A model generated the notes under the pieces. That model made no database searches. It saw only the letters and a list, made by a program, of their open reading frames with translations, and had not been told where the DNA came from. A program made the translations under genes and the position numbers. Below, piece by piece: positions 1 to 8,728 of a stretch of DNA of 64,000 bases. Position 1 is the stretch's first letter; every line of letters begins with the position of its first letter. Origin of the DNA: Gracilibacillus ureilyticus (GTDB taxonomy: Bacteria > Bacillota > Bacilli > Bacillales > Amphibacillaceae); the NCBI RefSeq assembly GCF_900111195.1, contig NZ_FOGL01000019.1:1-64000 (forward strand), in the 5' to 3' direction.

Positions 1-1
1 T

Positions 2-163
2 TCATGCTTCTTTATCATCTTTTAGGTTGTCATACATTGCTTTCCGTTCCGCTAACATTTTGTTATAGACAAAGCGAACACAACCAAAGGTTTTATGCAT
101 CAACAAAGCCTGTTCCTCTGTTGGATACAATCGAAACTTATATGCCTTGTTAAGTTTCGTCAC
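2..163 (-). pseudogene. tnpB: TnpB (IS200/IS605 OrfB) N-terminal remnant
   Basis: A 53-codon frame starts at GTG 163, 8 bases after an AAGGGAGG ribosome binding site, and stops with TGA at 4-2. The protein (KAYKFRLYPTEEQ..., then TFGCVRFVYNKMLAERK) is the helix-turn-helix N-terminus of IS200/IS605-family TnpB proteins, RNA-guided nucleases of about 370-400 residues. Only about 50 residues are present. The stop falls where family members normally continue, so this looks like a truncated or nonsense-mutated copy. The rest would lie outside the window, so a continuing pseudogene cannot be excluded. No TnpA transposase is visible. Confidence 0.7.
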
Positions 164-223
164 ATCCAATCACCTCCCTTTCTCACCCTCATTATAGAAC
201 ATAAGTTCGATAAAAACAACTCC

Positions 224-316
224 TTTGGGATATCTCCCAACCGACATTTATCTCCCCCTTAACGTTGGACTACGGCCTTCACACGCTTGAAGAGGGAGAC
301 TTCTGTCGGAAGTTCG
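224..316. repeat. Structured DNA beside the TnpB remnant
   Basis: Nested inverted repeats are visible: TTGGGA-tatc-TCCCAA at 225-240, then CCGACA (241-246) pairing with a distal TGTCGG near 310, enclosing TCTCCC/GGGAGA. Subterminal hairpins are typical of IS200/IS605 ends, so this may be the left end of the element. Whether it is transcribed is unknown. Confidence 0.45.
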
Positions 317-329
317 TTAAACTGACTTA

Positions 330-1406
330 TCACTTCAAAATCACTAGATTATTTTTTCTCACTGCATGCTTAATATGAATAAAAACTTGTTCCCCAATCT
401 GAAATTGATCATATACACTCGAATGGACAGCCCATTCCTGACCAGAGACATCAACAACATAATGTATTTCTTTTCCCTGATATTGTATGCTTGTAATTAT
501 ACCTGTGATTGAATCGTTTTTATTCCTGTCTTTTGTTAAGTAAAGTTGTTCCGGCCTCACCGGGAAACAGCCAAAGTATTTCATTTCATCTGCAACACCG
601 TCATCAGGCCACTCGATATCTGGTGATAAATGCGGTGTGAACAGGTCATTCTCCCAGCGTCCTTCTATTAAATTTGCTTTACCAACAAACTTTGCAACAA
701 ATGGAGTCTTTGGCCGTGTATATATTTCTGCCGGTGTTCCCACCTGCTCAACCTGACCATTATTCATTACAACAATACGGTCTGCCATTGCGAGAGCTTC
801 TCCCTGGTCATGTGTAACATATACAATGGTCGCCTTTGTTAACCTGTGAATTTTTTGAATCTCCTTTCTCATCTCCATTCTCAGTTCTGCATCTAAATTA
901 CTCAACGGCTCATCCATTAGTAACAATTCAGGCTTTGGGGCAATGGCACGGGCAAGAGCTACACGTTGTCTCTGACCACCAGACAGCTCATTCGGCATAC
1001 GATCTGATAATTTTTCTAAACTCACCATTTGTAATACTTGCTGGATCCTTTCATCTGCGTTTTTCTTCAGTTCTGCCGGTATGAACCGATGATGTAGTAT
1101 TGGAAAGCGTATATGCTCCTTCACACTTAGGTGTGGCCAAAGCGCAAATGATTGAAATACCATCCCGATATTTCTTTTTTCAGGAGGTAAAGAGCGTTCA
1201 GGAGTTCCCACTTCATTCTCCCCAATTTCAATTTTTCCATATGTAGGTGACAAAAATCCCGCTAATAATCTTAACAGAGTGGTCTTTCCACAACCTGAAG
1301 GACCTAATATTGCTATAAACTCTCCATCATCAATCGATAATTGAATGTTTTTTAATGCTGCAAATTGGTTAAAATTTTTACTTAGTTGTGAGATTTTTAT
1401 ACTCAA
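330..1406 (-). CDS. ABC importer ATPase (FbpC/PotA-like)
   Basis: This is the ATP-hydrolysing subunit of a binding-protein-dependent importer. Counted from TTG 1406, Walker A GPSGCGKTT is at about residues 35-43, the signature LSGGQ at about 141-145 and Walker B LLMDEP at about 162-167. A C-terminal TOBE-like extension follows. The frame is open to 1481, but TTG 1406 is preferred: it has AGGTGG 10 bases upstream and overlaps the permease stop codon, giving a 358-residue protein of normal length. It is the last gene of the binding protein-permease-ATPase operon. The class covers Fe3+, phosphonate, putrescine and sugar-phosphate systems, so the substrate is inferred only from context. Confidence 0.9.
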   Translation of the reverse strand: MSIKISQLSKNFNQFAALKNIQLSIDDGEFIAILGPSGCGKTTLLRLLAGFLSPTYGKIEIGENEVGTPERSLPPEKRNIGMVFQSFALWPHLSVKEHIRFPILHHRFIPAELKKNADERIQQVLQMVSLEKLSDRMPNELSGGQRQRVALARAIAPKPELLLMDEPLSNLDAELRMEMRKEIQKIHRLTKATIVYVTHDQGEALAMADRIVVMNNGQVEQVGTPAEIYTRPKTPFVAKFVGKANLIEGRWENDLFTPHLSPDIEWPDDGVADEMKYFGCFPVRPEQLYLTKDRNKNDSITGIITSIQYQGKEIHYVVDVSGQEWAVHSSVYDQFQIGEQVFIHIKHAVRKNNLVILK

Positions 1407-3133
1407 TTCGAATTGGCCACCTTTCTGTTCCAAAGTAACTGAAAACCAGATAATAAAAGAAATCCTGCTAGAATCAGACATATAATTATACCTGAGAATG
1501 CTGTTGAATAGGTTGTATACCCTGCCTGTTCAAAACTAAATATAATCACACCAATCGTTTCTGAATTACTCGACCATAATAGTGAAGAAACAGTTAATTC
1601 TGTTAAGGCTGTCAAGAACACAAGGAAAGCACCACTTAATATACCTGGCAACATTAGTGGGAGAAGAATTTTTCGCCACTTCGTCCACCCGTTAGAGCCA
1701 CTTACCGCTGCTGCTTCTTCCATCGTATAATCCACTTGAAGGACAGCTGTAATACTTCCTCTTATTTGCAGAATGAGAAATCTCGTAAAATATGCGATAA
1801 ATAGTATCATCATCGAACCATATATCCCTGGATTCCACCCCGGGAGAGGTTCCATCCATGCAAAAATCATCGAGAGGGCCATCACTGTACCTGGTAATGC
1901 ATATGGCAGACTTATTGCAAGTTCAGAGTACCTGTTCCACCTATTTGGTTTACGTACCCGGTAATAAGCAAATCCTGTTCCTGTGATAATCCCTGTAACT
2001 GTAATGATCAAAGCAAGTTGCAGACTGTTTCCTATTGCTCTTTTTGCTTTAGGACTTGTTTCAAGTATATACTGATAGTTTTTTAAACTGATATTTTCAA
2101 GAGTGAAATCAAGTCCATATGCTGTTAATAAGGATGTCATTATCATTGAGATCAATGGGACAATACTAGTAAGAAAAAAGAAACCCCAAAGAATCGTTTC
2201 AATAAAAATCCTCCATTTTCCTCCTAATAACACTCTTGGCCTTTTTTCCTCAGTCGTTGTCTCTATCCGTTTCGACTTTTTTAGTAACAACCATTGGATT
2301 AATAATCCCGAAAATGCGATAACTCCCAGAATGACCGAGAAAGTTGCAGCACGCTGGAAGGCGGAAGGCCCGTAGCCAACGATTTGCTGATAGATATATG
2401 TACTTAAAACATCAATTTGTGCAGGAATTCCCAAAAATGCAGGAATACCAAAATTATCTAGGTTTGCGATAAATGCAAGGAAACCTCCACTTGCAATCCC
2501 AGGTAAAGCCAGTGGCAGTGTAATTTTTCGAAAGGTCTGCCATCCACTTGCCCCAGCTACTCTTGAAGCATGCTCTGCTTCAGTTGGAATTTTACGGAAA
2601 ACATTTAGTGATAATAAATATACTAATGGATAATGCGAAAATCCTAAGACAAAAATAATGCCGCCAATACTGTACAGATTAATTTCTATCGAAAATGGCA
2701 AAAAGCTTATCAATGTACTGTACAGGCCGTTAGATCCAAAGAATTGTGTCCAAGCTAATGTAGATATATAAGATGGGATAACAAACGGTAATACGATAAA
2801 AATCTGCATAAGCTTCTTTGCACGAATATTTGTATAGGCTATTACCCATGCCATTAGGATTCCAATTGATACAGAGATGACGGTTGCCCCAGCTACGACA
2901 ATAACCGTATTAGTAATAACGGACCATGTTTTATCATCCTGTAAGATATTCGCATAGTTTTCCAGTGTGAAGACATCTCCACTTTTAAAGCTGAGAATTA
3001 CCAGCCGGTAAACTGGCATTAGAAATAAAACAATGACTAGCAGGAGAGATAATACCTGCAGAACCTTCTTCCCTCTAAAAAGAGAAGATAATGCACGCAA
3101 TGGCATTATCCTCTTGTTCGTTATATTACTCAC
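1403..3133 (-). CDS. ABC importer permease, fused two-domain (FbpB-like)
   Basis: A 576-residue membrane protein made of two consecutive permease halves. Each has about six hydrophobic segments and an EAA loop for docking the ATPase: EHASRVAGASGWQTFRKI near residue 190 and EEAAAVSGSNGWTKWRKI near residue 480. Fused permeases of this size are the FbpB/AfuB type used for Fe3+, and also for some 2-aminoethylphosphonate and hexose-phosphate uptake systems. It follows the binding-protein gene after 10 bases and overlaps the ATPase gene by 4 bases, so the three are almost certainly one transcript. Confidence 0.9.
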   Translation of the reverse strand: MSNITNKRIMPLRALSSLFRGKKVLQVLSLLLVIVLFLMPVYRLVILSFKSGDVFTLENYANILQDDKTWSVITNTVIVVAGATVISVSIGILMAWVIAYTNIRAKKLMQIFIVLPFVIPSYISTLAWTQFFGSNGLYSTLISFLPFSIEINLYSIGGIIFVLGFSHYPLVYLLSLNVFRKIPTEAEHASRVAGASGWQTFRKITLPLALPGIASGGFLAFIANLDNFGIPAFLGIPAQIDVLSTYIYQQIVGYGPSAFQRAATFSVILGVIAFSGLLIQWLLLKKSKRIETTTEEKRPRVLLGGKWRIFIETILWGFFFLTSIVPLISMIMTSLLTAYGLDFTLENISLKNYQYILETSPKAKRAIGNSLQLALIITVTGIITGTGFAYYRVRKPNRWNRYSELAISLPYALPGTVMALSMIFAWMEPLPGWNPGIYGSMMILFIAYFTRFLILQIRGSITAVLQVDYTMEEAAAVSGSNGWTKWRKILLPLMLPGILSGAFLVFLTALTELTVSSLLWSSNSETIGVIIFSFEQAGYTTYSTAFSGIIICLILAGFLLLSGFQLLWNRKVANSN

Positions 3134-3143
3134 ACAGAATCAC

Positions 3144-4154
3144 CTATTCCCCAAATAGTTGACTAAACTTTTGCTTGTCTTCTTCACGTGCCTGATATAA
3201 TTCGGTTGTATCAGCATCTATCACTTTCATGTCTTCAATGGTTTTTAAGCCTTCTGGTGCTTCCACTCCTTCCCTAATTGGAGTATAGCCTATTTCAGAG
3301 GCCAGTATTTGCCCTTCTTCTGACAACACAAAGTCCACAAATGCTTTTGCAGCTGCTTCATTTTGGCTATCTTTCATTATTCCAATGGGCTCTGTTATGA
3401 CAGGTACACCTTCTTCAGGATAAACCAGGGTAACAGGCGAACCTTCTACCTCTGCACGTGCGACAATAAAATCAACTACCATTCCATAATCGGTTTCTCC
3501 TGCTGCTACTGCCTTAAGTACCGCACCATTGCCTTGTGTAACTGTTGGATTATTAGCTTGTATTTTTTCATAAAATCCCCAGCCAAAGTTATCAGTGCGG
3601 GTGAATACCCCTAAATTGTATGCAGCAGCTCCTGAATATAACGGACTAGGCATGGAGATGTTATCAGGAGCTTCTGTAAGAGCCATCCAGGAAGTCGGTA
3701 ATTCTGATACATTATTAGTATTCACAGCTATTGCCGTTGACATCACCTTTGTTCCAGTATATGTATGATCAGGATCTACGAATTGTTCCGGGATTCCTGC
3801 TAACTCTTCAGATTCATATGGTAACAGCATATCCTGCTCTTTCAAGCTCTCAAATGTAACCGCATCTGCTACAAGTAAAACGTCTGCTTGTATTTCTCCC
3901 GCCTGTTTTTCAGCTTGTACTTTGCTAATTACTTCTTCCGTTCCAGAACGGTAAATAGAGACATTTACATCGGGATACTTTTCTGAAAATGCCGCAACCA
4001 ATTGTTCTGCGTCAGCATCAGGTTGAGACGTATAGAAGGATAGATCACCAGACACTCCACCTGTTTCCTTACCTGATGAATCAGATGAGCAGGCTGCTAA
4101 CAGAAATAACAATAAGACCAAAATAAACAAACTATAACTTTTACCTTTCAACAT
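3144..4154 (-). CDS. ABC importer substrate-binding lipoprotein
   Basis: A 336-residue family-1 periplasmic-type binding protein. A lipoprotein signal with lipobox LLAAC ends near residue 22, so it would be anchored outside the membrane. The core (SFYTSQPDADAEQLVAAF, then RSGTEEVISKVQAE) belongs to a group annotated variably as Fe3+, 2-aminoethylphosphonate or sugar-phosphate binding. I do not see the adjacent Tyr-Tyr pair typical of many ferric-binding proteins. A four-fold TTAACA-like direct repeat lies upstream at 4267-4305, which would favour a phosphorus-containing ligand. First gene of the operon. Confidence 0.85.
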   Translation of the reverse strand: MLKGKSYSLFILVLLLFLLAACSSDSSGKETGGVSGDLSFYTSQPDADAEQLVAAFSEKYPDVNVSIYRSGTEEVISKVQAEKQAGEIQADVLLVADAVTFESLKEQDMLLPYESEELAGIPEQFVDPDHTYTGTKVMSTAIAVNTNNVSELPTSWMALTEAPDNISMPSPLYSGAAAYNLGVFTRTDNFGWGFYEKIQANNPTVTQGNGAVLKAVAAGETDYGMVVDFIVARAEVEGSPVTLVYPEEGVPVITEPIGIMKDSQNEAAAKAFVDFVLSEEGQILASEIGYTPIREGVEAPEGLKTIEDMKVIDADTTELYQAREEDKQKFSQLFGE

Positions 4155-4266
4155 AAGGTATACCTCCTAATTATGATTTAACATACAATGTTCAATTTGC
4201 GTTTCAAAATTGTTTAGCAGAATTATTATGTGTGAATTCCATATTACTAGAAGAGTTTTAATATTA

Positions 4267-4305
4267 AATAAAGAAAGTGTTCATTATTTGTAAATAGTTT
4301 GTTAA
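4267..4305 (-). promoter_or_regulatory. Candidate PhoP box (four direct repeats)
   Basis: Read on the minus strand, TTAACA (4305-4300), TTTACA (4294-4289), TGAACA (4283-4278) and TTTATT (4272-4267) recur at an exact 11-base period. This is the arrangement of Bacillus PhoP-binding sites (TT[AT]ACA repeats). It lies 113-151 bases upstream of the binding-protein start codon. The region is AT-rich, so chance is possible. Confidence 0.45.
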
Positions 4306-4383
4306 GTTACCAATGCGGATATTGTTGAAATGAGGGGATTTATAATAGTGAATTGTTAAATAATTTACAAAGTCATAATAAAA

Positions 4384-4424
4384 ACAGCCGCCTTCCCATC
4401 ATTTACAGATGGAAAGGTGGCTGT
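4384..4424 (-). terminator. Rho-independent terminator of the fructokinase gene
   Basis: A 17-base inverted repeat (ACAGCC...CATC / GATG...GGCTGT, one mismatch) with a 7-base loop. On the minus strand it is followed by TTTTTATTA, just after the fructokinase stop codon. Confidence 0.85.
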
Positions 4425-4427
4425 AAT

Positions 4428-5297
4428 CTACTCATTCATAGCTAGATATAGTGCGCCTTTTACCCCAGCTTCGTCTGTTAAACCTGGCGGCACGATATAC
4501 CTGTCAATTTCTTTTTCCGTTAAATAAGGGGAGCTTACATAACCATTCAGCATTTCCAGCACATTTTTTCTGATTAATGGAAATAGCTGCTGCTGTTTCA
4601 TTACACCGCCCCCCATAATAATTCTTTCAGGAGATAAAATGTAAATATAGTTAGTTAGTGCCTGTGCTAAATAGTATGCTTCCAATTCCCATACCTTTTG
4701 GTCATCTGCCAGCTCATGGCCTTTTTTCCCCCATCGCTTTTCCAGAGAAGGTCCTGCAGCGATTCCTTCTAAACAGTCTTTATGGTATGGACATGTTCCT
4801 TCATATGTATCTTCCGGGTGTCTTCTTACTTTGATATGCCCCATTTCCGAGTGTGAAAGTCCTTTTAACGTTTTCCCCTGGAAATATGCCCCAGCCCCAA
4901 TACCAGTTCCTACAGTAATATATAGACAGCTGTCTACATCAGTTGCACTGCCCCATTTCGCCTCAGACATTGCAGCAACGTTTACATCTGTATCAATAAT
5001 AATGGGTATCCCAAGCTCTTGTTTTAGTTTTTCACCTAAAGGATAGTCCACCCAGTCGGTTTTTGGAGTTTTCTGTAGTTGGCCGTAAGTACTGCTGTTT
5101 CTATTAATATCGATTGGTCCAAAGCCTCCTAACCCAAGTTTTTCTATACCTTTATTTTTAAAGAAATCAAGAATTTTTGGCAGCGTTATTTCTGGATGTT
5201 CAGTGGGAATAACCATTTTTTCTGAGATTTCACCTTGTTCATTTCCAATCGCCATGACAAATTTCGTTCCACCTGCTTCTATTGCACCTAGTTTCAA
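4428..5297 (-). CDS. scrK: Fructokinase (ROK family)
   Basis: A 289-residue sugar kinase that would phosphorylate the fructose released by sucrose-6-phosphate hydrolase to fructose 6-phosphate. The N-terminal phosphate motif GAIEAGGTK and the central GTGIGAG fit the ROK fold. EMGHIKVRRHPED followed by GTCPYHKDCLEG is the ROK zinc-binding motif of the ScrK/YdhR-type fructokinases. It lies downstream of scrB on the same strand, separated by one opposite-strand small gene, and has its own terminator. Mannose or allose kinase activity is possible in this family, but the sucrose context makes fructose the best choice. Confidence 0.88.
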   Translation of the reverse strand: MKLGAIEAGGTKFVMAIGNEQGEISEKMVIPTEHPEITLPKILDFFKNKGIEKLGLGGFGPIDINRNSSTYGQLQKTPKTDWVDYPLGEKLKQELGIPIIIDTDVNVAAMSEAKWGSATDVDSCLYITVGTGIGAGAYFQGKTLKGLSHSEMGHIKVRRHPEDTYEGTCPYHKDCLEGIAAGPSLEKRWGKKGHELADDQKVWELEAYYLAQALTNYIYILSPERIIMGGGVMKQQQLFPLIRKNVLEMLNGYVSSPYLTEKEIDRYIVPPGLTDEAGVKGALYLAMNE

Positions 5298-5409
5298 TAT
5301 TTCGACCTCCCTTTACGGTTCACACATTTCTTTTTATTCTATCATAATCGGTTGCACTTATTAAATTCTGGAATATGGGCACATTACTATTAAAAAGGAG
5401 AATATTAAT

Positions 5410-5706
5410 ATGACTGCTGAATTCTTTATAATGATCGGAATACTTACAGGAAGTTTAATCATCTTATTAAAACATTGGCCATTATTGCTAATTCAAATTA
5501 TCTATCAGATTGTAGCATTGAATACGACCAATCTTGTTTTTAACTTGTTAGTTGTTATCCAGATTATCTTTGGTATTTGGGTATTCTATCGCACACTAAG
5601 AGCGGTTGACTATTTTTATACATTGGAATTAGATCAGATTGAACGAATTCCGCAGAAATATACGAAAGGCGGTAAATTGGGACAGAAAAAGCATTTCCTG
5701 TTTTGA
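5410..5706 (+). CDS. Small membrane protein, unknown
   Basis: A 98-residue protein with AAAAGGAG a few bases before its ATG. Two or three hydrophobic segments (about residues 4-22, 24-38 and 43-62) precede a polar, basic tail ending TKGGKLGQKKHFLF. I do not recognise a family. It sits between scrB and scrK on the opposite strand and converges on scrB. Its stop codon lies in the loop of the scrB terminator hairpin (5688-5720). No link to sucrose metabolism is visible. Confidence 0.6.
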   Translation: MTAEFFIMIGILTGSLIILLKHWPLLLIQIIYQIVALNTTNLVFNLLVVIQIIFGIWVFYRTLRAVDYFYTLELDQIERIPQKYTKGGKLGQKKHFLF

Positions 5707-5720
5707 TAAAGAAATGCTTT
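5688..5720 (-). terminator. Terminator shared by scrB and the small membrane-protein gene
   Basis: AAAGCATTTC (5688-5697) pairs with GAAATGCTTT (5711-5720). On the minus strand the stem runs into TTTTTCTG, as expected for the end of scrB. The convergent + strand gene stops inside the loop. Confidence 0.7.
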
Positions 5721-5731
5721 CACTGCTTGAC

Positions 5732-7135
5732 TTACAGGGCTAATTCCCAAACGGTTAGCTTGCCAATTGCTTTTATATCAATTGAATTAATAGATGGATT
5801 TGCAAACATTCTTGATGTAAACACAATCTCTCCATCATTGATAAAGATTTCCACTGAAGAATGGTCGATCAGACATCTTATTTCTTTTATTTCTTTTGCT
5901 ACTGCCGCTCGCTCTTCCGATCCGCTGCCATCCAGTTTTGGGCGAACAAGCCGGATATGCTGTGTCTGTGCATTATAAGATAGTGTTAAATAACCAAAAA
6001 GTTGTATCTCTATATCATAGTGCGTTTGGACTTCCAGTTTCAGTTCACTTGCTTTTGGTATATCTCTTGTTATAACACTCTGTTTTTCCAGTTCTAATTG
6101 ATATAGCTGTTGTTTTCGTAACTGTTTTAATTCCTCAACTGGCTTTTGAAAAATCTGCCCGTCCCTAAATGCCAACTCCCTAGGTACTGTCAGTTGGTGA
6201 AGCCAGCCATTTTTTACTGTTGGCTGCAGCTGTTCATCCTGATCTGGGACTCCCATCCATCCAAACAATAAGCGTCTGCCCAGATTATCAATGGTTGTTT
6301 GGGGAGCATAAAATTCAAACCCTTTGTCTAATTCGATAAACTGACCATGAGTAAAGCTATTTGCTTTCTTATCCCACTTACCTGCAATGTAACCTGTCTG
6401 ATGAGTGTTCCGATAATGGATTCCGGAAGCAGATAGACCTTGAGGAGAAAACAGTAAAATATCTGTACCATCAATTGTAAAGAAATCAGGGCATTCCCAC
6501 ATATACCCAAATCCACTCGCTAGTGTTCCGCCGAATCGCCATTCCATTAAGTCTCTGGAAGAAAACCAGACTACACTGCCTTCTTCTTTTTCAGTTTGTG
6601 CCCCGATAACCATATAAAATTGATCATCTTCCTGCCATACTTTCGGATCACGGAAGTGTGCAGTATATCCTTTTGGAACTTCGATTTGCACACCTTTTTT
6701 TTCAAAATGTTTTCCATCTTTTGAGACAGCAAGACATTGGTATGCTTCACGAATATTATTATGTTTCACATTACCTGTATAGTATAATAGCAGCTCATCT
6801 CTGAATGAAATGGCACTCCCCGAATAGCAACCATCTTTATCAAACCAGTCACCTGGCGTAAGTGCTATCGGTTCGTCTTTCCAATGGATTAGATCTTTAG
6901 AGGAAACATGTCCCCAGAACTTGGCGCCATGGCCTGTTTTAAATGGCATCCATTGATAAAATAAATGATATGTCCCATTCCACTGGATCCATCCGTTCGG
7001 ATCATTTAATAAACCTACTGGTGGGGCAATATGATACTTCGGATAATATGGATCTTTTTCTACAATTGTGCCAAGTTTATTCACGTGATCTAATGCCTTT
7101 TTTCGTAATTGCTGATCTAGACTCATTGCTGCCAT
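5732..7135 (-). CDS. scrB: Sucrose-6-phosphate hydrolase (GH32)
   Basis: A 467-residue cytosolic GH32 enzyme that splits sucrose 6-phosphate into glucose 6-phosphate and fructose. The GH32 signatures are present: LLNDPNGW near residue 43 (nucleophile Asp), RDPKVW near 163 (transition-state Asp) and WECPDFF near 217 (acid/base Glu). A C-terminal beta-sandwich follows. There is no signal peptide, as expected for an enzyme acting on a PTS product. It starts 15 bases after scrA and is co-transcribed with it. Length matches SacA/ScrB. Confidence 0.95.
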   Translation of the reverse strand: MAAMSLDQQLRKKALDHVNKLGTIVEKDPYYPKYHIAPPVGLLNDPNGWIQWNGTYHLFYQWMPFKTGHGAKFWGHVSSKDLIHWKDEPIALTPGDWFDKDGCYSGSAISFRDELLLYYTGNVKHNNIREAYQCLAVSKDGKHFEKKGVQIEVPKGYTAHFRDPKVWQEDDQFYMVIGAQTEKEEGSVVWFSSRDLMEWRFGGTLASGFGYMWECPDFFTIDGTDILLFSPQGLSASGIHYRNTHQTGYIAGKWDKKANSFTHGQFIELDKGFEFYAPQTTIDNLGRRLLFGWMGVPDQDEQLQPTVKNGWLHQLTVPRELAFRDGQIFQKPVEELKQLRKQQLYQLELEKQSVITRDIPKASELKLEVQTHYDIEIQLFGYLTLSYNAQTQHIRLVRPKLDGSGSEERAAVAKEIKEIRCLIDHSSVEIFINDGEIVFTSRMFANPSINSIDIKAIGKLTVWELAL

Positions 7136-7149
7136 CCCTTCATCTGCAG

Positions 7150-8541
7150 TTATTCTGATTTTTCTTCCTTATAACCAAAGAAGTAGGTAAGAAGAAAAGC
7201 TGTTGCAATTGCGATAATATTTACTAATAAGTAAAGCAATAACTGATTGTTTAAATAAAGCAGGGTTCCCGGGATTGCTGTTACTGCCATCCCTGTTGCT
7301 TTCAGGTTCAGAAGTGATGCCGCAAAACCGCCAACGCCACCGCCAATCAGCCCCATGATAAAAGGTTTACCATAACGTAAGTTCACACCGAATATTGCCG
7401 GCTCTGTTATTCCTAAAAATGCCGACAAAGATGAAGGCAATGCTAATGCTTTTACTTTTTTTGATCTTGCTTTTAATCCGACTGCAAGTGTTGCACCACC
7501 CTGTGCTGCTATTGCTGCTGAGATCAGCGGATTAAATGGATTAAAACCTAAATTCTCCAATAATTGAATTTCTAATAAGTTAAAAATATGATGGACACCT
7601 GTAATAACAATTATCTGATGGAAGAAACCAACAATTAAACCACTTAAGCCAAATGGCAATTCCAAAACAGCGATTGTTCCATCAAATATCCAATTTTCTA
7701 CAACGTGTAAAACTGGTCCTAATGCAAACAAGGAAAGAATTATCATTGTAAGCAATACAAGGAATGGTGTTAAGATAAGATCCAACGCTTCCGGTACCCG
7801 TTTACGGAAAAATTTTTCAACCTTTGCACCAACTAAACCTGCAAAGAATGCAGGTAAAACAGAACCTTGGTAACCTATCACAGGAATGAAGTCGAAGAAA
7901 TAAATCGGCTCCACCCCTCCACCTGCTACATTCCATGCATTAGGTAAAGATGGTGATACGAGCATTAAACCTAGCACTAAACCGATAACAGGCGTTCCTC
8001 CGAAAACACGAAATGTAGACCATGCCACAAGTGCCGGTAAGAATACAAATGCTGTATCTGTCAACACTTCTGTAAACAGAAGAAAGTTATCTGAAATATT
8101 GTCTGGTGTTAATCCGAATAAAGCCAGAATTTGTTCCTGAGTTACAAGTCCTCTCAACCCCATAAACAGTCCTGTTGCAACGAGAACCGGGATGATTGGC
8201 ACAAACACATCACCAAATGTTCGTATCGCCCGTTGAAAACGAGTCCCTTCTTTTTTTGCATCTTCTTTCACTTCAGAGATAGAATCCCCCGAAACTCCGA
8301 GACTTTCGATAGCTTCATAGATACGATTAACTGTACCTGTTCCGAAAATAATTTGATATTGGCCAGAATTGAAGAAAGCTCCTTTCACTTTCTCAATTTG
8401 TTCTATTTGCTCGTCATTGATCTTTTCACGATCGTTTACAACAATTCTTAAACGTGTTGCACAGTGTGCTATAGACTGAACATTTTCAGAACCGCCGATC
8501 GATTCAATGACTTGCTTTGCGATCTCTTCATTCGTCGCCAT
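7150..8541 (-). CDS. scrA: Sucrose PTS transporter, EIIBC component
   Basis: A 463-residue PTS permease that imports sucrose and phosphorylates it to sucrose 6-phosphate. The N-terminal EIIB domain carries the phospho-cysteine motif HCATRLR near residue 27. From about residue 105 a multi-span EIIC domain follows, containing the GITEPAIFG motif typical of the glucose/sucrose superfamily. No EIIA domain is present, so it must borrow one, as B. subtilis SacP does. The start is preceded by AGGAGG. The upstream gap holds three ScrR-type operators. Confidence 0.95.
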   Translation of the reverse strand: MATNEEIAKQVIESIGGSENVQSIAHCATRLRIVVNDREKINDEQIEQIEKVKGAFFNSGQYQIIFGTGTVNRIYEAIESLGVSGDSISEVKEDAKKEGTRFQRAIRTFGDVFVPIIPVLVATGLFMGLRGLVTQEQILALFGLTPDNISDNFLLFTEVLTDTAFVFLPALVAWSTFRVFGGTPVIGLVLGLMLVSPSLPNAWNVAGGGVEPIYFFDFIPVIGYQGSVLPAFFAGLVGAKVEKFFRKRVPEALDLILTPFLVLLTMIILSLFALGPVLHVVENWIFDGTIAVLELPFGLSGLIVGFFHQIIVITGVHHIFNLLEIQLLENLGFNPFNPLISAAIAAQGGATLAVGLKARSKKVKALALPSSLSAFLGITEPAIFGVNLRYGKPFIMGLIGGGVGGFAASLLNLKATGMAVTAIPGTLLYLNNQLLLYLLVNIIAIATAFLLTYFFGYKEEKSE

Positions 8542-8563
8542 GATGTCATCCTCCTTATTTTAA

Positions 8564-8575
8564 GGAATCGATTCC
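8564..8575. promoter_or_regulatory. ScrR operator candidate 1
   Basis: GGAATCGATTCC is a perfect 12-base palindrome 23 bases upstream of the scrA start codon. It shares the GGAATCG half with the other two sites in this intergenic region. Confidence 0.65.
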
Positions 8576-8650
8576 ATACTCTGCAAAACAATTTATCAGA
8601 TTTTGTCATCTATTGGTAAATCTCGTGTTATGTCTTCGTTTTCATTAACT

Positions 8651-8668
8651 TGTGGTATCGTTCCCACA
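8651..8668. promoter_or_regulatory. ScrR operator candidate 2
   Basis: TGTGGTATCGTTCCCACA is an interrupted palindrome (TGTGG...CCACA) with a central CG, typical of LacI-family operators. It lies about 110 bases upstream of scrA. Confidence 0.65.
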
Positions 8669-8696
8669 AAACTGATAAAAAAACATAAACGAGCCA

Positions 8697-8710
8697 TGGA
8701 ATCGTTCCCA
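8697..8710. promoter_or_regulatory. ScrR operator candidate 3
   Basis: TGGAATCGTTCCCA repeats the core of the 8651-8668 site and lies just after the scrR stop codon. It could also be read as a weak catabolite-responsive element, but the two cre positions flanking CG do not fit well. Confidence 0.6.
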
Positions 8711-8728
8711 GATCATTTATGTTTTGTA

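Noticed and set aside
4155-4427. Fur box before the Fbp-like importer
   Set aside because: No 19-base GATAATGATAATCATTATC-like match was found by eye; the direct hexamer repeats fit PhoP better.
8131-8451. 106-codon frame antisense to scrA
   Set aside because: Shadow of scrA; no RBS and no protein-like features.
8697-8710. Catabolite-responsive element (CcpA) at the third scr operator
   Set aside because: It shares TG...CG...CA, but the flanking positions deviate and the core is identical to the neighbouring ScrR-type site.
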